64,000 nt of DNA from Pseudomonas sp. GM21 (GTDB lineage: Bacteria; Pseudomonadota; Gammaproteobacteria; Pseudomonadales; Pseudomonadaceae). The notes beneath the pieces are model-generated. The model saw only the letters and a program-made list of their open reading frames with translations. It did not search any database and had not been told where the DNA came from. The stretch's first letter is position 1. Each line of letters begins with the position of its first letter. The DNA lies in contig NZ_AKJS01000038.1 in assembly GCF_000282215.1 (NCBI RefSeq), forward strand, positions 1 to 64,000, in the 5' to 3' direction. Position numbers and translations under genes: made by a program. Shown here one piece after another: positions 8,238-17,294 of this stretch.

Positions 8238-9170
8238 TCAGTAACCGCGATCGAAATCCACTTCCCCGCGCAGAGCCGCTCCGGCTTCGTATGCACGCAG
8301 ATTCTCGACAAACAGATTCACCATCATCGATGGCGACGTCGGTGCCGAGCTGTGACCGGTCAGCAGCAAGCCCCAGGCGGTCCAGAACGGGTGACGTTGC
8401 GGCAGCGGCTCCTGACGGCAGACATCAATGACCGCGCCCGCCAGATGCCCTTCTTTCAAGGCTTCCACCAGATCCGCATCGACCACCGCGACACCGCGAC
8501 CGACGTTGATGAACAACCCGGTCGGCTTGAACTGCTTGAACAGTGCCGCGTCATACAGATCGTGTGTATTGGGAGTGTTGGGCAGCAGATTGACCACGTA
8601 ATCCACTTCCCCGACCAAACGCGGCAAATCCGCCAGCGAACCCACTTCAACAAACGGTGCCTGTTCGCGAGCTTCGCTGGCGATGCCGTACAGTTCGACG
8701 CCAAACGGCACCAGGAACTGCGCCACCGTCCGTCCGATATCACCGGTACCGACGATCAATACCTTGCGTCCCGCCAGGCTTTGGCCGTGACGGCTGTCCC
8801 ATTTGCGCTCGACCTGACTGACCAGCCGCGCCAATACTTCGCGTTCATGGCCCAGCATGTAAGTCAGCACGTATTCGGCCATCACCTGACCAAAAATGCC
8901 GACCGCGCGGGTCAGGCGATAGTGACGTGGCAAGCCGTCGGCGAGCAGTGGCGTGATGCCTGCCCAGGTCGATTGCAGCCATTGCGGCTCGTGGCCCTGA
9001 CGCAACAGGGTGGCCAGCAGATCCGGTTGACCCAGCCAGACCGGGCAATCCGCCGCCAGACGAGCCAGTTCAGCGGAGTCGCCACTGGTGAGCACTTCCA
9101 GCTCAGGCGCCGCTTGACGCAACAACTGTGCATATACCGGGTGGTCGTGTTCGGCAATCAGAACGCGCAT
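8238..9170 (-). CDS. D-2-hydroxyacid dehydrogenase
   Basis: The 310-residue protein has the NAD(P)-binding loop LIVGTGDIGRTVAQFLVPFG (about residues 134-153), the VVNLLPNTPNT and NVGRGVAVVD motifs with the catalytic Arg, and a C-terminal substrate-domain helix typical of the glyoxylate/hydroxypyruvate reductase subgroup. It reduces 2-ketoacids such as glyoxylate or hydroxypyruvate, substrate unproven. It lies 120 bases downstream of ycgL on the same strand and might share its transcript. Confidence 0.85.
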   Translation of the reverse strand: MRVLIAEHDHPVYAQLLRQAAPELEVLTSGDSAELARLAADCPVWLGQPDLLATLLRQGHEPQWLQSTWAGITPLLADGLPRHYRLTRAVGIFGQVMAEYVLTYMLGHEREVLARLVSQVERKWDSRHGQSLAGRKVLIVGTGDIGRTVAQFLVPFGVELYGIASEAREQAPFVEVGSLADLPRLVGEVDYVVNLLPNTPNTHDLYDAALFKQFKPTGLFINVGRGVAVVDADLVEALKEGHLAGAVIDVCRQEPLPQRHPFWTAWGLLLTGHSSAPTSPSMMVNLFVENLRAYEAGAALRGEVDFDRGY

Positions 9171-9290
9171 GTTTCAACCTTTCAAAAACCGTGCAGACGG
9201 CCGCGCACGGAGCATCACTCTCTCGTCACGGCCATCGCGAAAAATCATTCCAGTGTTTCACACAGACTCCGGGCAGAGCCTGTCTGCGGT

Positions 9291-9584
9291 TCACATCGGA
9301 TCGTTGCGGCGCAGCAATTCTTCCGGCAAGTGTTCGATGTACTCGTCTTCGGCCGGCGGCATTTGCAGGTGGTAACCCTGTTTTTCAAGGTTTTCCAGGA
9401 CCACGGTGATGTCCTCGCGCGACAGCTTGCGCTCGGGGGTCAGCACCAGATCGAACGCGTGGTGCGGTTTGCCGAAAGCTGCCATCAAAGATTCCGGAAC
9501 ACGCTCCAGTGCATCGCTTTTGAGCACATAGAGGTACATCTCGTTTTTCTTCAGGCTTCGGTAGATCGAGCAAATACGTTTCAA
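9291..9584 (-). CDS. ycgL: YcgL family protein
   Basis: The 97-residue sequence [20 protein letters not shown] and the later [19 protein letters not shown] are characteristic of the YcgL family, a small alpha/beta fold found in gamma-proteobacteria. Its start codon overlaps the stop of rnd by four bases (ATGA), so the two are translationally coupled, an arrangement conserved in pseudomonads. A role in RNA decay is suggested by this context, not shown by the sequence. Confidence 0.9.
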   Translation of the reverse strand: MKRICSIYRSLKKNEMYLYVLKSDALERVPESLMAAFGKPHHAFDLVLTPERKLSREDITVVLENLEKQGYHLQMPPAEDEYIEHLPEELLRRNDPM

Positions 9585-10714
9585 GGCTGTTCTCCGGCGG
9601 TGGCCAGGCTGTCGAGCAGCGCCTGGCCCATCAATTCGCGGCGCCAGCCACGCAACGAATCAGGCAATTGGTAAGGACCATTGGGGAAGCCGCTCTTGAG
9701 CAGCGCTTCCAGGGTTTTCTTGCGCAGCATCAGTTCCGGCGCGATGTTCAAGCGCTCGGCTTCGGCCTGGCCGATGGCGCGCAACTGCTTGACCAGCACG
9801 GCCGCATCCACTGGCAATGGCTCCGGTACGGCGGGCGGCCATTGATCGGGCGATACACTGCCAGAGCGTTTGATCAGATCAAGCAGAAATTCGCCATCCT
9901 GACGCACGGTACGCGGGTGCATGTCTTCGATTTTCGCCAGCGCACCGAGGTTATCCGGCTGAGTCCGCGCCAGCGGCCACAGGGAATGCTCACGAACGAT
10001 GCGATTGCGCGGCAGATCACGGGCACGGGCTTCGCGTTCACGCCAGGCGCACAGCTCGCGCAACACGGCGAGTTGGGCGCGGGATAGCTTCCAGGCCAGT
10101 TTGGCTTCGCGATAGACCTCGTACGGGTCAACCTCGCGGCGCAGGTTGGCCACCAGTTCGGCGCCGTCTTCCAGGACCCAGGCGTACTTGTCGTCAGAAA
10201 GCTTCGGGCGAAGCTGTACGAAAACTTCCGCCAGATGCACAGCATCTTCAGCGGCGTAGCTGATTTGCGTGTCGGAAAGCGGACGTTGCAGCCAGTCGGA
10301 ACGGGTTTCGCCCTTGGGCAAGTCGATGCCGAGCACCTCTTGCACCAATCGCGAGTAGCCCATGGAGAAACCCAGGTTCAGGTAAGCGGCGGCCAGTTGT
10401 GTGTCGAACAGCGGCGCCGGCAGGCTGCCGGTCAGGCGCAACAGGACCTCAAGGTCTTCGCTGCACGCGTGGACGACTTTGACCACGGCCGGGTTTTCCA
10501 GCAACGCGGCCAAGGGTTGCCAGTTGTCGATGGTCAGCGGGTCTATCAGGTAAGCGCGTACGCCATCGCCGATCTGCAGCAGGCCGGCGATCGGGTAAAA
10601 GGTGTCGACCCGCATGAATTCGGTGTCGAGGGCAACGAATGGCAACTGCTGCCACTCGGCGCAAAACTGACCGAGGCTATCGTTGTCGCGAATCCAGTGA
10701 ATATCGATGGCCAC
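9581..10714 (-). CDS. rnd: Ribonuclease D
   Basis: The GTG at 10714 follows AAGGGAGA and gives 377 residues, the usual RNase D length; a longer frame from 10777 lacks a ribosome-binding site. The DEDDy exonuclease residues are present: ALDTEF (Asp30, Glu32), [10 protein letters not shown], and YAAEDAVHL. Two HRDC domains follow (about 210-290 and 300-375). RNase D trims the 3' ends of tRNA precursors and other stable RNAs. It heads a coupled unit with ycgL. Confidence 0.93.
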   Translation of the reverse strand: MAIDIHWIRDNDSLGQFCAEWQQLPFVALDTEFMRVDTFYPIAGLLQIGDGVRAYLIDPLTIDNWQPLAALLENPAVVKVVHACSEDLEVLLRLTGSLPAPLFDTQLAAAYLNLGFSMGYSRLVQEVLGIDLPKGETRSDWLQRPLSDTQISYAAEDAVHLAEVFVQLRPKLSDDKYAWVLEDGAELVANLRREVDPYEVYREAKLAWKLSRAQLAVLRELCAWREREARARDLPRNRIVREHSLWPLARTQPDNLGALAKIEDMHPRTVRQDGEFLLDLIKRSGSVSPDQWPPAVPEPLPVDAAVLVKQLRAIGQAEAERLNIAPELMLRKKTLEALLKSGFPNGPYQLPDSLRGWRRELMGQALLDSLATAGEQP

Positions 10715-10837
10715 ACGGCTCTCCCTTGAAGAATGGCGCGCAGTATATATCGCCGCCGGCGATTTCCGCGCATCCACTGCACAAGAGCTTTAGCGAAAAG
10801 ACCTACCCAACAGCAAGAAATGTCTGACAAGCGGAGA

Positions 10838-11500
10838 CTAACTGGTCTTACTCAGCACATAGACCCGCATCCAGGTACAGGTCGGCAGGAAATCCTGATG
10901 GCTCAGTACGCGGAAACCGGCCTGCCTGAATTCCGCTTCAATCTCGCCCTTGCTGACCGGCGAAGTCACATGAGTGGCCTGCGTCTTTACGGGGCGCAGC
11001 TTGAAATAGCCGTCGACTCGTACCGCCACAATCACGGTATCGCGACTGACCCGGTGGAACTCCTGAAGCATGGCCAATCGATGCTCGGGGCAGTTGATGT
11101 GTTGAAACAGCTGCATGCAAAAAATGCAGTCCACGGCGCTGGGGGACAATCCAAGGGTGAAGGCTGAACTTTGAAAAGTCTTGATTCGCTTGAGCAGACT
11201 CTGTGGATGGTGAGTCTGCGCATGGTTGAGCATGTCCTGAGACGGGTCCGACGCGAGGATCACGCGGTTGGCGTGCTCGGCCAGCACCGGCCAGAAGCGC
11301 CCGGCGCCGCAAGCAACGTCAAGGATCAACCCCGGTTCGCCGGCCTCCTTGAGTGCATTGCGCACCAGGTTTTCCTTGCGCCAGAACGTTAGACGCCCCG
11401 TCAGGTTATGCGGTTGCAGCTGACGACAGACGCGGGCGTGTTCCTGGTCGTAGCGCCGGGCGAACTCAAGCTCGATGGCGGATGTGGGGTGCGCAGACAT
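10838..11500 (-). CDS. Class I SAM-dependent methyltransferase
   Basis: The 220-residue protein has motif I ILDVACGAGRFWPVLAEH (about residues 60-77), the acidic ribose-binding LASDPSQDML, and motif IV VDCIFCMQLFQHI, the UbiE/Methyltransf_11 layout. ATG 11500 is preferred over a TTG two codons upstream. It sits upstream of rnd on the same strand with a 123-base gap, and next to the phosphoethanolamine transferase gene. Substrate unknown. Confidence 0.8.
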   Translation of the reverse strand: MSAHPTSAIELEFARRYDQEHARVCRQLQPHNLTGRLTFWRKENLVRNALKEAGEPGLILDVACGAGRFWPVLAEHANRVILASDPSQDMLNHAQTHHPQSLLKRIKTFQSSAFTLGLSPSAVDCIFCMQLFQHINCPEHRLAMLQEFHRVSRDTVIVAVRVDGYFKLRPVKTQATHVTSPVSKGEIEAEFRQAGFRVLSHQDFLPTCTWMRVYVLSKTS

Positions 11501-11566
11501 GTGCAATGACTCTAGGTGGTGAATCCGCCGCGGGCTAGCGGCCGTTGCGTAAAAAGGTTGAAGCTT

Positions 11567-13216
11567 TCAATCTTTGGCCAACACGCCATCGATGACAGCA
11601 CCGCGACACCCGGCGAACATATCCAGGTCCTGGTTGTAGACCTTGCTGCTGACTTCCAGCAGCCCCAGCATCGAATGGAACAGGTTGTCCTGGCTCAATG
11701 GCTTGTCGCGGGTCAGTTGCAGGCAGTGGGTGTCTACCGAGAACGACTTCTGATAGCTGTCGGAGAACCATGCCAGCATCGCCACGTGCTTCTGTTGTTC
11801 TGGCGCCAGCATGTAAGGCGTGCCATGCAGGAACAGGTTGTATTCACCCAGCGACTCGCCGTGGTCGGACAGGTACAGCATCGCGGTGTCCACTTTTTCC
11901 TGGTTCTTGCGTAACAGATCGATCAGGGTCGACAGCACATGGTCGGTATACACCAGTGTGTTGTCGTAGCCATTAACGATACTTTCGCGACTGCAATTAT
12001 TCAGTCCGTTACTTTCACAAACCGGCGTGAACCGTTCGAATTCTTTCGGGTAGCGCTTGAAGTATTCAGGGCCATGGCTACCCATTTGATGCAGGACCAG
12101 CACGGTGTCCTTGTCGAGTGAGTCGATAAAGTGCTGCAAACCTTGCAGCAGGATTTCATCGCGGCATTCGCTGTTGGCGCACAGGATCGGGTCTTTCAAG
12201 TTGCTCACGTCTTCAAGGGTGACGCGGTCGCACGTGCCTTTGCAGCCCGACTGGTTGTCACGCCAGATCACGTCCAGACCGGCACGCTTGAGCACATCCA
12301 GCAGGCCCTCTTCATTCTTCGCCGTGCTCGCGTTGTAGTCCTTGCGGCCCATGTTGGAGAACATGCACGGCACGGACACGGCGGTTTCCGTGCCGCATGA
12401 ATGCACATCGGTGAACGCTATAAGGCCGGCTTCTTTATCCAGCTTCGGGGTAGTGTCGCGGTCGTACCCCAGGATGCCAAAGTTCTCCGCCCGGGCGCTT
12501 TCGCCCACCACCAATACCGTCAGGGATTTACGGCCATGGGCTTGCCAGACCGGGTTTTTCCGGGCGTCCTCGCCGATTTTGACAAACGGCTGACGGGCGG
12601 AAACCACTTGTTCACGCAAATAGCCGGCCGAAGCGCCGATGTAGTTGCTCGGCACGACCATCATGCGCAACTCGTGATGATTACGAAACAAGGAGGACAA
12701 GCCCTGATAGTTAATCAGTGCAACACCACCAATGACAGCGACCGAGGCAACACTCACCAACACCTTGCTTAATAACTCACGATGCCACCGACGATAACTG
12801 ATTGGTGTTTTCCACAATAACCACGACGGTAAAACACCCAAAAACAGAATATAGGCCAACAACTTTATCGACAGTAAGTCCCGAACTTCCGTCGCATTGG
12901 TTTGCGCAAAGTTACGTAACATGCCGGTGTCAATCAGCGCACCGTATTGACTCATGAAGTAGGCCACACTGGCGCTGATCATGAAAATCAGTATCAGGAC
13001 CGGCTTCAACACACGTTTGAAGGCCACAAAGGTCAGAAAAATATTGAAAGCCGCCAGAATCATCGCCCCGAATGCTACGCGTATGACGATGCCTTTTCCG
13101 TCGGATGCGGTGATCTCAAACAGGTGTTTCCACAGCACAAAGTTGAAGGCTGTTAACAAAAAGGCGCTGGCAATCAGTGTCACCCATTCCGGGCGCACGG
13201 TTTTAATCTTAAACAT
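11567..13216 (-). CDS. eptA: EptA-type lipid A phosphoethanolamine transferase
   Basis: From ATG 13216 the 549-residue protein has five predicted N-terminal membrane helices (about 10-170) and a periplasmic sulfatase-like domain. Catalytic features match EptA/MCR: Glu239 in VVGES, nucleophile Thr278 in SCGTETAVSVPCMFS, Cys274/Cys284 as a likely disulfide, LSDHGESLGEYN and a late H-G-TPY. It moves phosphoethanolamine from phosphatidylethanolamine to lipid A and can lower polymyxin binding. The longer frame from 13330 adds a soluble stretch and is unlikely. It is separated from the upstream gene by a terminator. Confidence 0.87.
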   Translation of the reverse strand: MFKIKTVRPEWVTLIASAFLLTAFNFVLWKHLFEITASDGKGIVIRVAFGAMILAAFNIFLTFVAFKRVLKPVLILIFMISASVAYFMSQYGALIDTGMLRNFAQTNATEVRDLLSIKLLAYILFLGVLPSWLLWKTPISYRRWHRELLSKVLVSVASVAVIGGVALINYQGLSSLFRNHHELRMMVVPSNYIGASAGYLREQVVSARQPFVKIGEDARKNPVWQAHGRKSLTVLVVGESARAENFGILGYDRDTTPKLDKEAGLIAFTDVHSCGTETAVSVPCMFSNMGRKDYNASTAKNEEGLLDVLKRAGLDVIWRDNQSGCKGTCDRVTLEDVSNLKDPILCANSECRDEILLQGLQHFIDSLDKDTVLVLHQMGSHGPEYFKRYPKEFERFTPVCESNGLNNCSRESIVNGYDNTLVYTDHVLSTLIDLLRKNQEKVDTAMLYLSDHGESLGEYNLFLHGTPYMLAPEQQKHVAMLAWFSDSYQKSFSVDTHCLQLTRDKPLSQDNLFHSMLGLLEVSSKVYNQDLDMFAGCRGAVIDGVLAKD

Positions 13217-13315
13217 GGTGATCGGCTGTTCCTGAAAAGAATTGCCTGCGACAAATGTGAAAATTTCATTGACCGCGACAACACTAATGCTAGGCACCCA
13301 ACCATCAATTTTTTG

Positions 13316-13343
13316 TGAAAAAGAAGCCAACGATTAGTTGGCT
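13316..13343 (-). terminator. Rho-independent terminator after the glutamine synthetase-like gene
   Basis: Read on the minus strand, AAGCCAAC-TAATC-GTTGGCTT forms an 8-bp stem followed by CTTTTTC, 30 bases beyond the stop codon at 13374. It separates that gene from eptA. Confidence 0.75.
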
Positions 13344-13373
13344 TATATAAGGTTAAAACTATTTGAGAATGAT

Positions 13374-14756
13374 TCAGGCCTGATTCAGGTACCAGCGCCA
13401 ATCCTGTTCACCCACCTCGCCCATGAACTGTCGGTATTCAGCGCGCTTCACCGCAAGGTAGACGCCAAGGAAGGGAGCGCCGAATGCTTCACGCGCCCAG
13501 GTCGAACCTTCGAGCGCGCGCAACGTGGTCAGCCAATCGGTCGGTAGCAACTCCGTGGCCTGGGCGTATCCATTGCCTTCCACCGGCGCACCCGGGTCGA
13601 GTTGTTCACGAATACCGCGATGGATACCGGCCAGGATAGCTGCAGCGGCCAGGTACGGGTTGGCGTCGGCGCCACAAATACGGTGTTCGATGTGCCGGGA
13701 GAACGACGGCCCGCCTGGCACGCGCAAACTCACCGTGCGGTTGTCCACACCCCAGGTCGCCGCCAGGGGGGCGTAGCTGTTGGTCTGGAATCGACGGTAA
13801 GAGTTGGCATTCGGGCAGAACAACAGCAACGAATCGAGCAACGTGCTGAGCATCCCTGCGACGGCTTGCCTGAGCAGCGGCGTCCCGTCTGGCGCTTCGC
13901 TGGCGAACAGGTTGTTGCCCGCCTTGTCCGCCAGGCTGACGTGCATGTGCATCCCGGTGCCCGCCAGGTCGTCGAAGGGTTTGGCCATGAAGCAGGCCGT
14001 CATCCCGTGCTTGTGTGCCACGCCCTTCACCAGCCGTTTGTAGCGCACCGCTTCGTCCATCGCCTGTAGGGCATCGGTGCGGTGTTCGAGGGTGATTTCC
14101 ACTTGGCCCGGCGCATATTCGGAAATCGCGGTACGTGCCGGAATCCCCTGCAACTTGCAGGCACTGTAGAGATCGGCCAGAAACGGCTCGATCTGTTCCA
14201 GTTCACGCAGACCGTAGACTTGCGTCGTGCGCGGCCGTCCACCATCGACATCCCGTGCCGGTTGCGGTCGCCCCTGACTGTCGCGCTGCTGGTGCAGCAG
14301 ATAAAACTCCAGCTCCGCCGCCATGACCGGGTAATAACCGTCAGCCTGTAAGCCTTCGATCACTTTCGCCAACAAGTGCCGAGGGTCGGCGACAGTCGCC
14401 GGCATGCCTTCTTTCGGGTGCATGCTGACTTGCACCGCCGCCGTCGGAATCAACCGCCACGGCATGCGCGTCAAACTGCCACTGATTGGGTAGGCGCGGC
14501 AGTCAATATCGCCAACGTCCCAGACCAATCCGGAGTTTTCCACGTCATCGCCATTAATGGTCAGGCCCAGAATGGTGCTCGGCAACGGTCGTCCACTGTT
14601 GTACACCGCCAGCAGTTCATCGCGATGCAATAACTTGCCCCGGGGCACGCCGTTGTTGTCGAGGATGAACAGCTCGAACATTTCAATATCCGGGTTCTGT
14701 TCAAGAAAGGTCAGGGCTTCTTGCGGGGAGGCGAACGATGTCGTGGCACAACTCAT
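13374..14756 (-). CDS. Glutamine synthetase family enzyme, gamma-glutamylpolyamine synthetase-like
   Basis: ATG 14756 gives 460 residues, the length of PuuA/PauA-type enzymes that ligate glutamate to putrescine or other amines with ATP. GS signatures are visible: the beta-grasp N-domain (about 1-110), AAELEFYLL (metal-binding Glu pair), GTGMHMHVSLADKAG near residue 240 and NSYRRF. Free-standing members without the adenylylation loop are catabolic rather than ammonia-assimilating. An HTH-only LysR-like gene is divergent from it. The exact amine substrate is not determinable. Confidence 0.85.
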   Translation of the reverse strand: MSCATTSFASPQEALTFLEQNPDIEMFELFILDNNGVPRGKLLHRDELLAVYNSGRPLPSTILGLTINGDDVENSGLVWDVGDIDCRAYPISGSLTRMPWRLIPTAAVQVSMHPKEGMPATVADPRHLLAKVIEGLQADGYYPVMAAELEFYLLHQQRDSQGRPQPARDVDGGRPRTTQVYGLRELEQIEPFLADLYSACKLQGIPARTAISEYAPGQVEITLEHRTDALQAMDEAVRYKRLVKGVAHKHGMTACFMAKPFDDLAGTGMHMHVSLADKAGNNLFASEAPDGTPLLRQAVAGMLSTLLDSLLLFCPNANSYRRFQTNSYAPLAATWGVDNRTVSLRVPGGPSFSRHIEHRICGADANPYLAAAAILAGIHRGIREQLDPGAPVEGNGYAQATELLPTDWLTTLRALEGSTWAREAFGAPFLGVYLAVKRAEYRQFMGEVGEQDWRWYLNQA

Positions 14757-15159
14757 GGGAATTCTCTTTTCCGCGTCAGGCAAACGCACAGGCGTCGCCG
14801 AAGTGATCCAGCGCCGGGCGCGGGACCTGTCAGAGCAATCAACGGGAAATGCAGGAATCCGGTGGGCGTGCGTGACGACAGTGCCACAGCGCCCAAAAGG
14901 CCAACTCGGAGGGAAGTACGACGGGACAATCGCCCATGGATAGAACCGCAGAGAACAGATGAGCAGCAGCGTCACACGGGCGATCAAGTCTTTAAATCGG
15001 GATTTGAAGAACTTTGGTTACGGATGGGCTAAACAATCATTTCCATACAGTGCCCAAAGAAAACTCCTACAGGGCATTCTCTTGGCACCATCGTTCCGCT
15101 AGGATCTTTCGCACGCGTTTGCGCAGTTTCAGCGCAAGGAGCACAGCGGGGCAGAACGG
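14757..15159. other. Intergenic region between divergent genes
   Basis: The 400 bases between the glutamine synthetase-like gene (minus) and the short LysR-like gene (plus) hold no supported gene. The stretch around 14990-15060 is AT-richer (CTTTAAATCGGGATTTGAAG) and is the likely place for the divergent promoters, but I could not assign clear -35/-10 boxes. Confidence 0.4.
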
Positions 15160-15453
15160 ATGCTGAACAGTAACTTGCTTAGAAAGCTCGACATGCAGGA
15201 CCTCATGGTGTTTGTCGCCGTGTACGAACAGAGCAGCGTCACCGGCGTGTCGGAAACGCTCTGCGTCAGCCAGTCCACGGTGAGTTACTGCCTGAAAAAG
15301 CTGCGGACCGGTTTTGAAGACGAGCTGTTCATCAAAACCCCAGCCGGCATGTGCCCCACTTACAAAGCCCGCACCATGTACACGCCTGTGCTGAACATCC
15401 TTGAAAGCATCAACCTGTGCCACGCCAGCGCCCCGGCATTCGACCCGACGTAG
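15160..15453 (+). CDS. HTH-only LysR-like protein (no effector domain)
   Basis: The 97-residue protein aligns with the N-terminal third of LysR regulators: a winged HTH (about residues 8-70, SSVTGVSETLCVSQSTVSY) and the start of the linker helix, then a TAG stop. Nothing resembling the ~200-residue effector domain follows: only 17 bases separate it from the convergent tautomerase gene. It is either a truncated pseudogene or a natural DNA-binding-only protein. The HTH is well preserved. The ribosome-binding site before ATG 15160 is poor; Met12 (15193) is an alternative start. Confidence 0.6.
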   Translation: MLNSNLLRKLDMQDLMVFVAVYEQSSVTGVSETLCVSQSTVSYCLKKLRTGFEDELFIKTPAGMCPTYKARTMYTPVLNILESINLCHASAPAFDPT

Positions 15454-15470
15454 CATCCCGTCACCTGGAT

Positions 15471-15836
15471 TCAGCCGCTGATGGCGGCCTTGGCGTAGGA
15501 CTCGCGATCGATATCGAGGATTTCCACGCACAGCTGCACATCGACGCCCGTTGGCCATTCACACAGGTCCTGCACCACTGCCAGCAGGCTTTGCGACAGC
15601 TGCTGTTTAATCTGCGGTGAGCGACCGCTCAACACTGCCAGCTTCACATGCACAAACGCCCGTTCATTCAACGCGGTACCGACCTTGAAGGTCTCGACCT
15701 TCAGCGCTCGGCCCTTGATGTCGGACTCCGCAGCAAACTGGCCGGAAGCTACCAAGGCATTATTGAGTCGGATCAATGCCACGTCGGCGTGCAACTCGGG
15801 CAGATTGGCGGTGTATTCCATGTGCAGGTGTGGCAT
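15471..15836 (-). CDS. 5-carboxymethyl-2-hydroxymuconate isomerase family tautomerase
   Basis: The 121-residue protein begins MPHLHMEYTANLPELHADVA; after Met removal Pro1 would be the catalytic base, as in the tautomerase superfamily. The remainder (FVHVKLAVLSGRSPQIKQQL and VEILDIDRESYAK) matches the CHMI family (HpaF) of homoprotocatechuate breakdown. No other hpa genes are nearby, so the physiological substrate may differ. Confidence 0.8.
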   Translation of the reverse strand: MPHLHMEYTANLPELHADVALIRLNNALVASGQFAAESDIKGRALKVETFKVGTALNERAFVHVKLAVLSGRSPQIKQQLSQSLLAVVQDLCEWPTGVDVQLCVEILDIDRESYAKAAISG

Positions 15837-15893
15837 GTGGCGGCTCCAGATAGAGGGCAGAGAGTTCCTACATATAACACAGCACCGTCTGAC

Positions 15894-16820
15894 TCACTGA
15901 GGCAGCGGCAAAGGCGAGCGCTCACTCATGAACACTTCCAGACGCGAACGCAACCAGCGTTCAGCCGGGTCGGTATCGACATGGCTGAGCCAGACCATCG
16001 ACAGGTCCAGCGTCGGGGTCTTGAACGGGAACGGTTCCTTGAACAGCTGACCGGACGCCGCCATCGCCTCGGCTGTGTAATCCGGCAGGCTGGCGATCAA
16101 ATCGGTGCCGGCGAGCAAGGCTGGCAACGAGCTGTATTGCGGCACGGACAGGACAACCTGACGCGTACGACCAATCTCCGCCAGCCACTCATCCGCGTAA
16201 CCACTGACGTTCGCGGTGTGGGACACCAACACATGAGGGCGTGAGCAATATTCATCAAGCGTCAGCGGTGTGTCGGACGCATCGGCGCGCAGGATGCTCG
16301 GCATAATGTGCCGCAGCAACTTGCGCTTGGCGTTGGCCGGCAGGCCACGGGTCTGGCTGATGCCCACGGTGATGTCGCCGGCCGCCAGCAAATCGGGAAT
16401 GCGCCAGTAATCGACATGCTGAACCACAAACACCACCTTCGGCGCTTCCTGGCGCAAGGCGCGCAGCAGCGGTGGGAGCAGGCCGAACTCGACATCATCC
16501 GACAGCCCGATACGAAAGGTCATGGTGCTGCTGGCCGGGTCGAAATCGTGGGTCAGGCTTAAGGCCATCGACAGCGAATCCAGCGCCGGCGACAGGTATT
16601 GAATCAACTCTTCGGCGCGGGCTGTCGGCTCCATGCGGTGGCCGACGCGGATGAACAGCGGATCGTTGAACATCGTCCGCAGGCGGTTGAGCGCGGAGCT
16701 GATGGTCGGTTGTCCGAGAAACAGCTTCTCCGCCACCCGCGTCACGTTGCGCTCAAGCATCAACGTTTCGAACACCACCATCAGGTTGATGTCCGCCTTG
16801 CGCAGCTCATTGCGATTCAT
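15894..16820 (-). CDS. LysR family transcriptional regulator
   Basis: A full-length (308-residue) LTTR: winged HTH at about residues 5-65 (VTRVAEKLFLGQPTISSALNRLR), linker helix, and a two-lobe periplasmic-binding-like effector domain to the end. It is transcribed toward the tautomerase gene with a 57-base gap and could control it or the divergent gene at 17045; neither is shown. Confidence 0.88.
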   Translation of the reverse strand: MNRNELRKADINLMVVFETLMLERNVTRVAEKLFLGQPTISSALNRLRTMFNDPLFIRVGHRMEPTARAEELIQYLSPALDSLSMALSLTHDFDPASSTMTFRIGLSDDVEFGLLPPLLRALRQEAPKVVFVVQHVDYWRIPDLLAAGDITVGISQTRGLPANAKRKLLRHIMPSILRADASDTPLTLDEYCSRPHVLVSHTANVSGYADEWLAEIGRTRQVVLSVPQYSSLPALLAGTDLIASLPDYTAEAMAASGQLFKEPFPFKTPTLDLSMVWLSHVDTDPAERWLRSRLEVFMSERSPLPLPQ

Positions 16821-17044
16821 TCTTGCCCCCGGTCCCGATACTTGAGGCAGTGTAGAAAGGCCCGACGGAGGCGTCTATGTCCAGCGGACGTCTATTGCCA
16901 GTCCATCGCCCCGCAGGCGTCTGCTGACATATTTTCAAATGCCTGGAAACAAATGCCTGATGGCCAAAAAAACCAGCTCCGCTAGGCTTGCCCACGATGC
17001 GTCACACAGGTTGTCGCAATTACCCATCGCATGGAGCGAGCAGT

Positions 17045-17236
17045 ATGTATTTCGAGATTTACAGGCAATCCAAAGGCACCCCGAGCACCGGCAAAGGACA
17101 ATGGCGCTGGCGCCTGAGGGCGGGGAATCACGAGACCATCGCCAGCGGCGAGTCATATGTGAACAAGACCGATTGCCTGCACGCCATCGGGTTGATCAAA
17201 GGTGTAGAGGGGGAAACACCGGTGAAAGAAATCTAA
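17045..17236 (+). CDS. DUF1508 (YegP-like) small protein
   Basis: The 63-residue protein MYFEIYRQSKGTPSTGKGQW continues with WRLRAGNHETIASGESYVNK, the compact beta-beta-beta-alpha repeat of the YegP/DUF1508 family. Usually two repeats occur; here only one is present. ATGGAGCGAG serves as Shine-Dalgarno before ATG 17045. Function unknown. Confidence 0.75.
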   Translation: MYFEIYRQSKGTPSTGKGQWRWRLRAGNHETIASGESYVNKTDCLHAIGLIKGVEGETPVKEI

Positions 17237-17250
17237 GCCTGACCGCCAAT

Positions 17251-17285
17251 GCCGAAGCTGTTCAGAGATCAGGAACAGCTTTGGC
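17251..17285. terminator. Inverted repeat between convergent genes, terminator-like
   Basis: GCCGAAGCTGTTC and GAACAGCTTTGGC form a 13-bp stem with one mismatch around a 9-base loop, just after the DUF1508 stop and 10 bases before the end of the convergent SLOG-like gene. No T-run follows it directly on either strand, so efficient intrinsic termination is uncertain. Confidence 0.5.
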
Positions 17286-17294
17286 CCGATCAGG

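Noticed and set aside
8214..9674. A 486-codon open frame on the plus strand
   Set aside because: It lies opposite the D-2-hydroxyacid dehydrogenase and ycgL genes, has no domain, and is His/Gln/Arg-rich as expected for the complement of GC-rich coding sequence.
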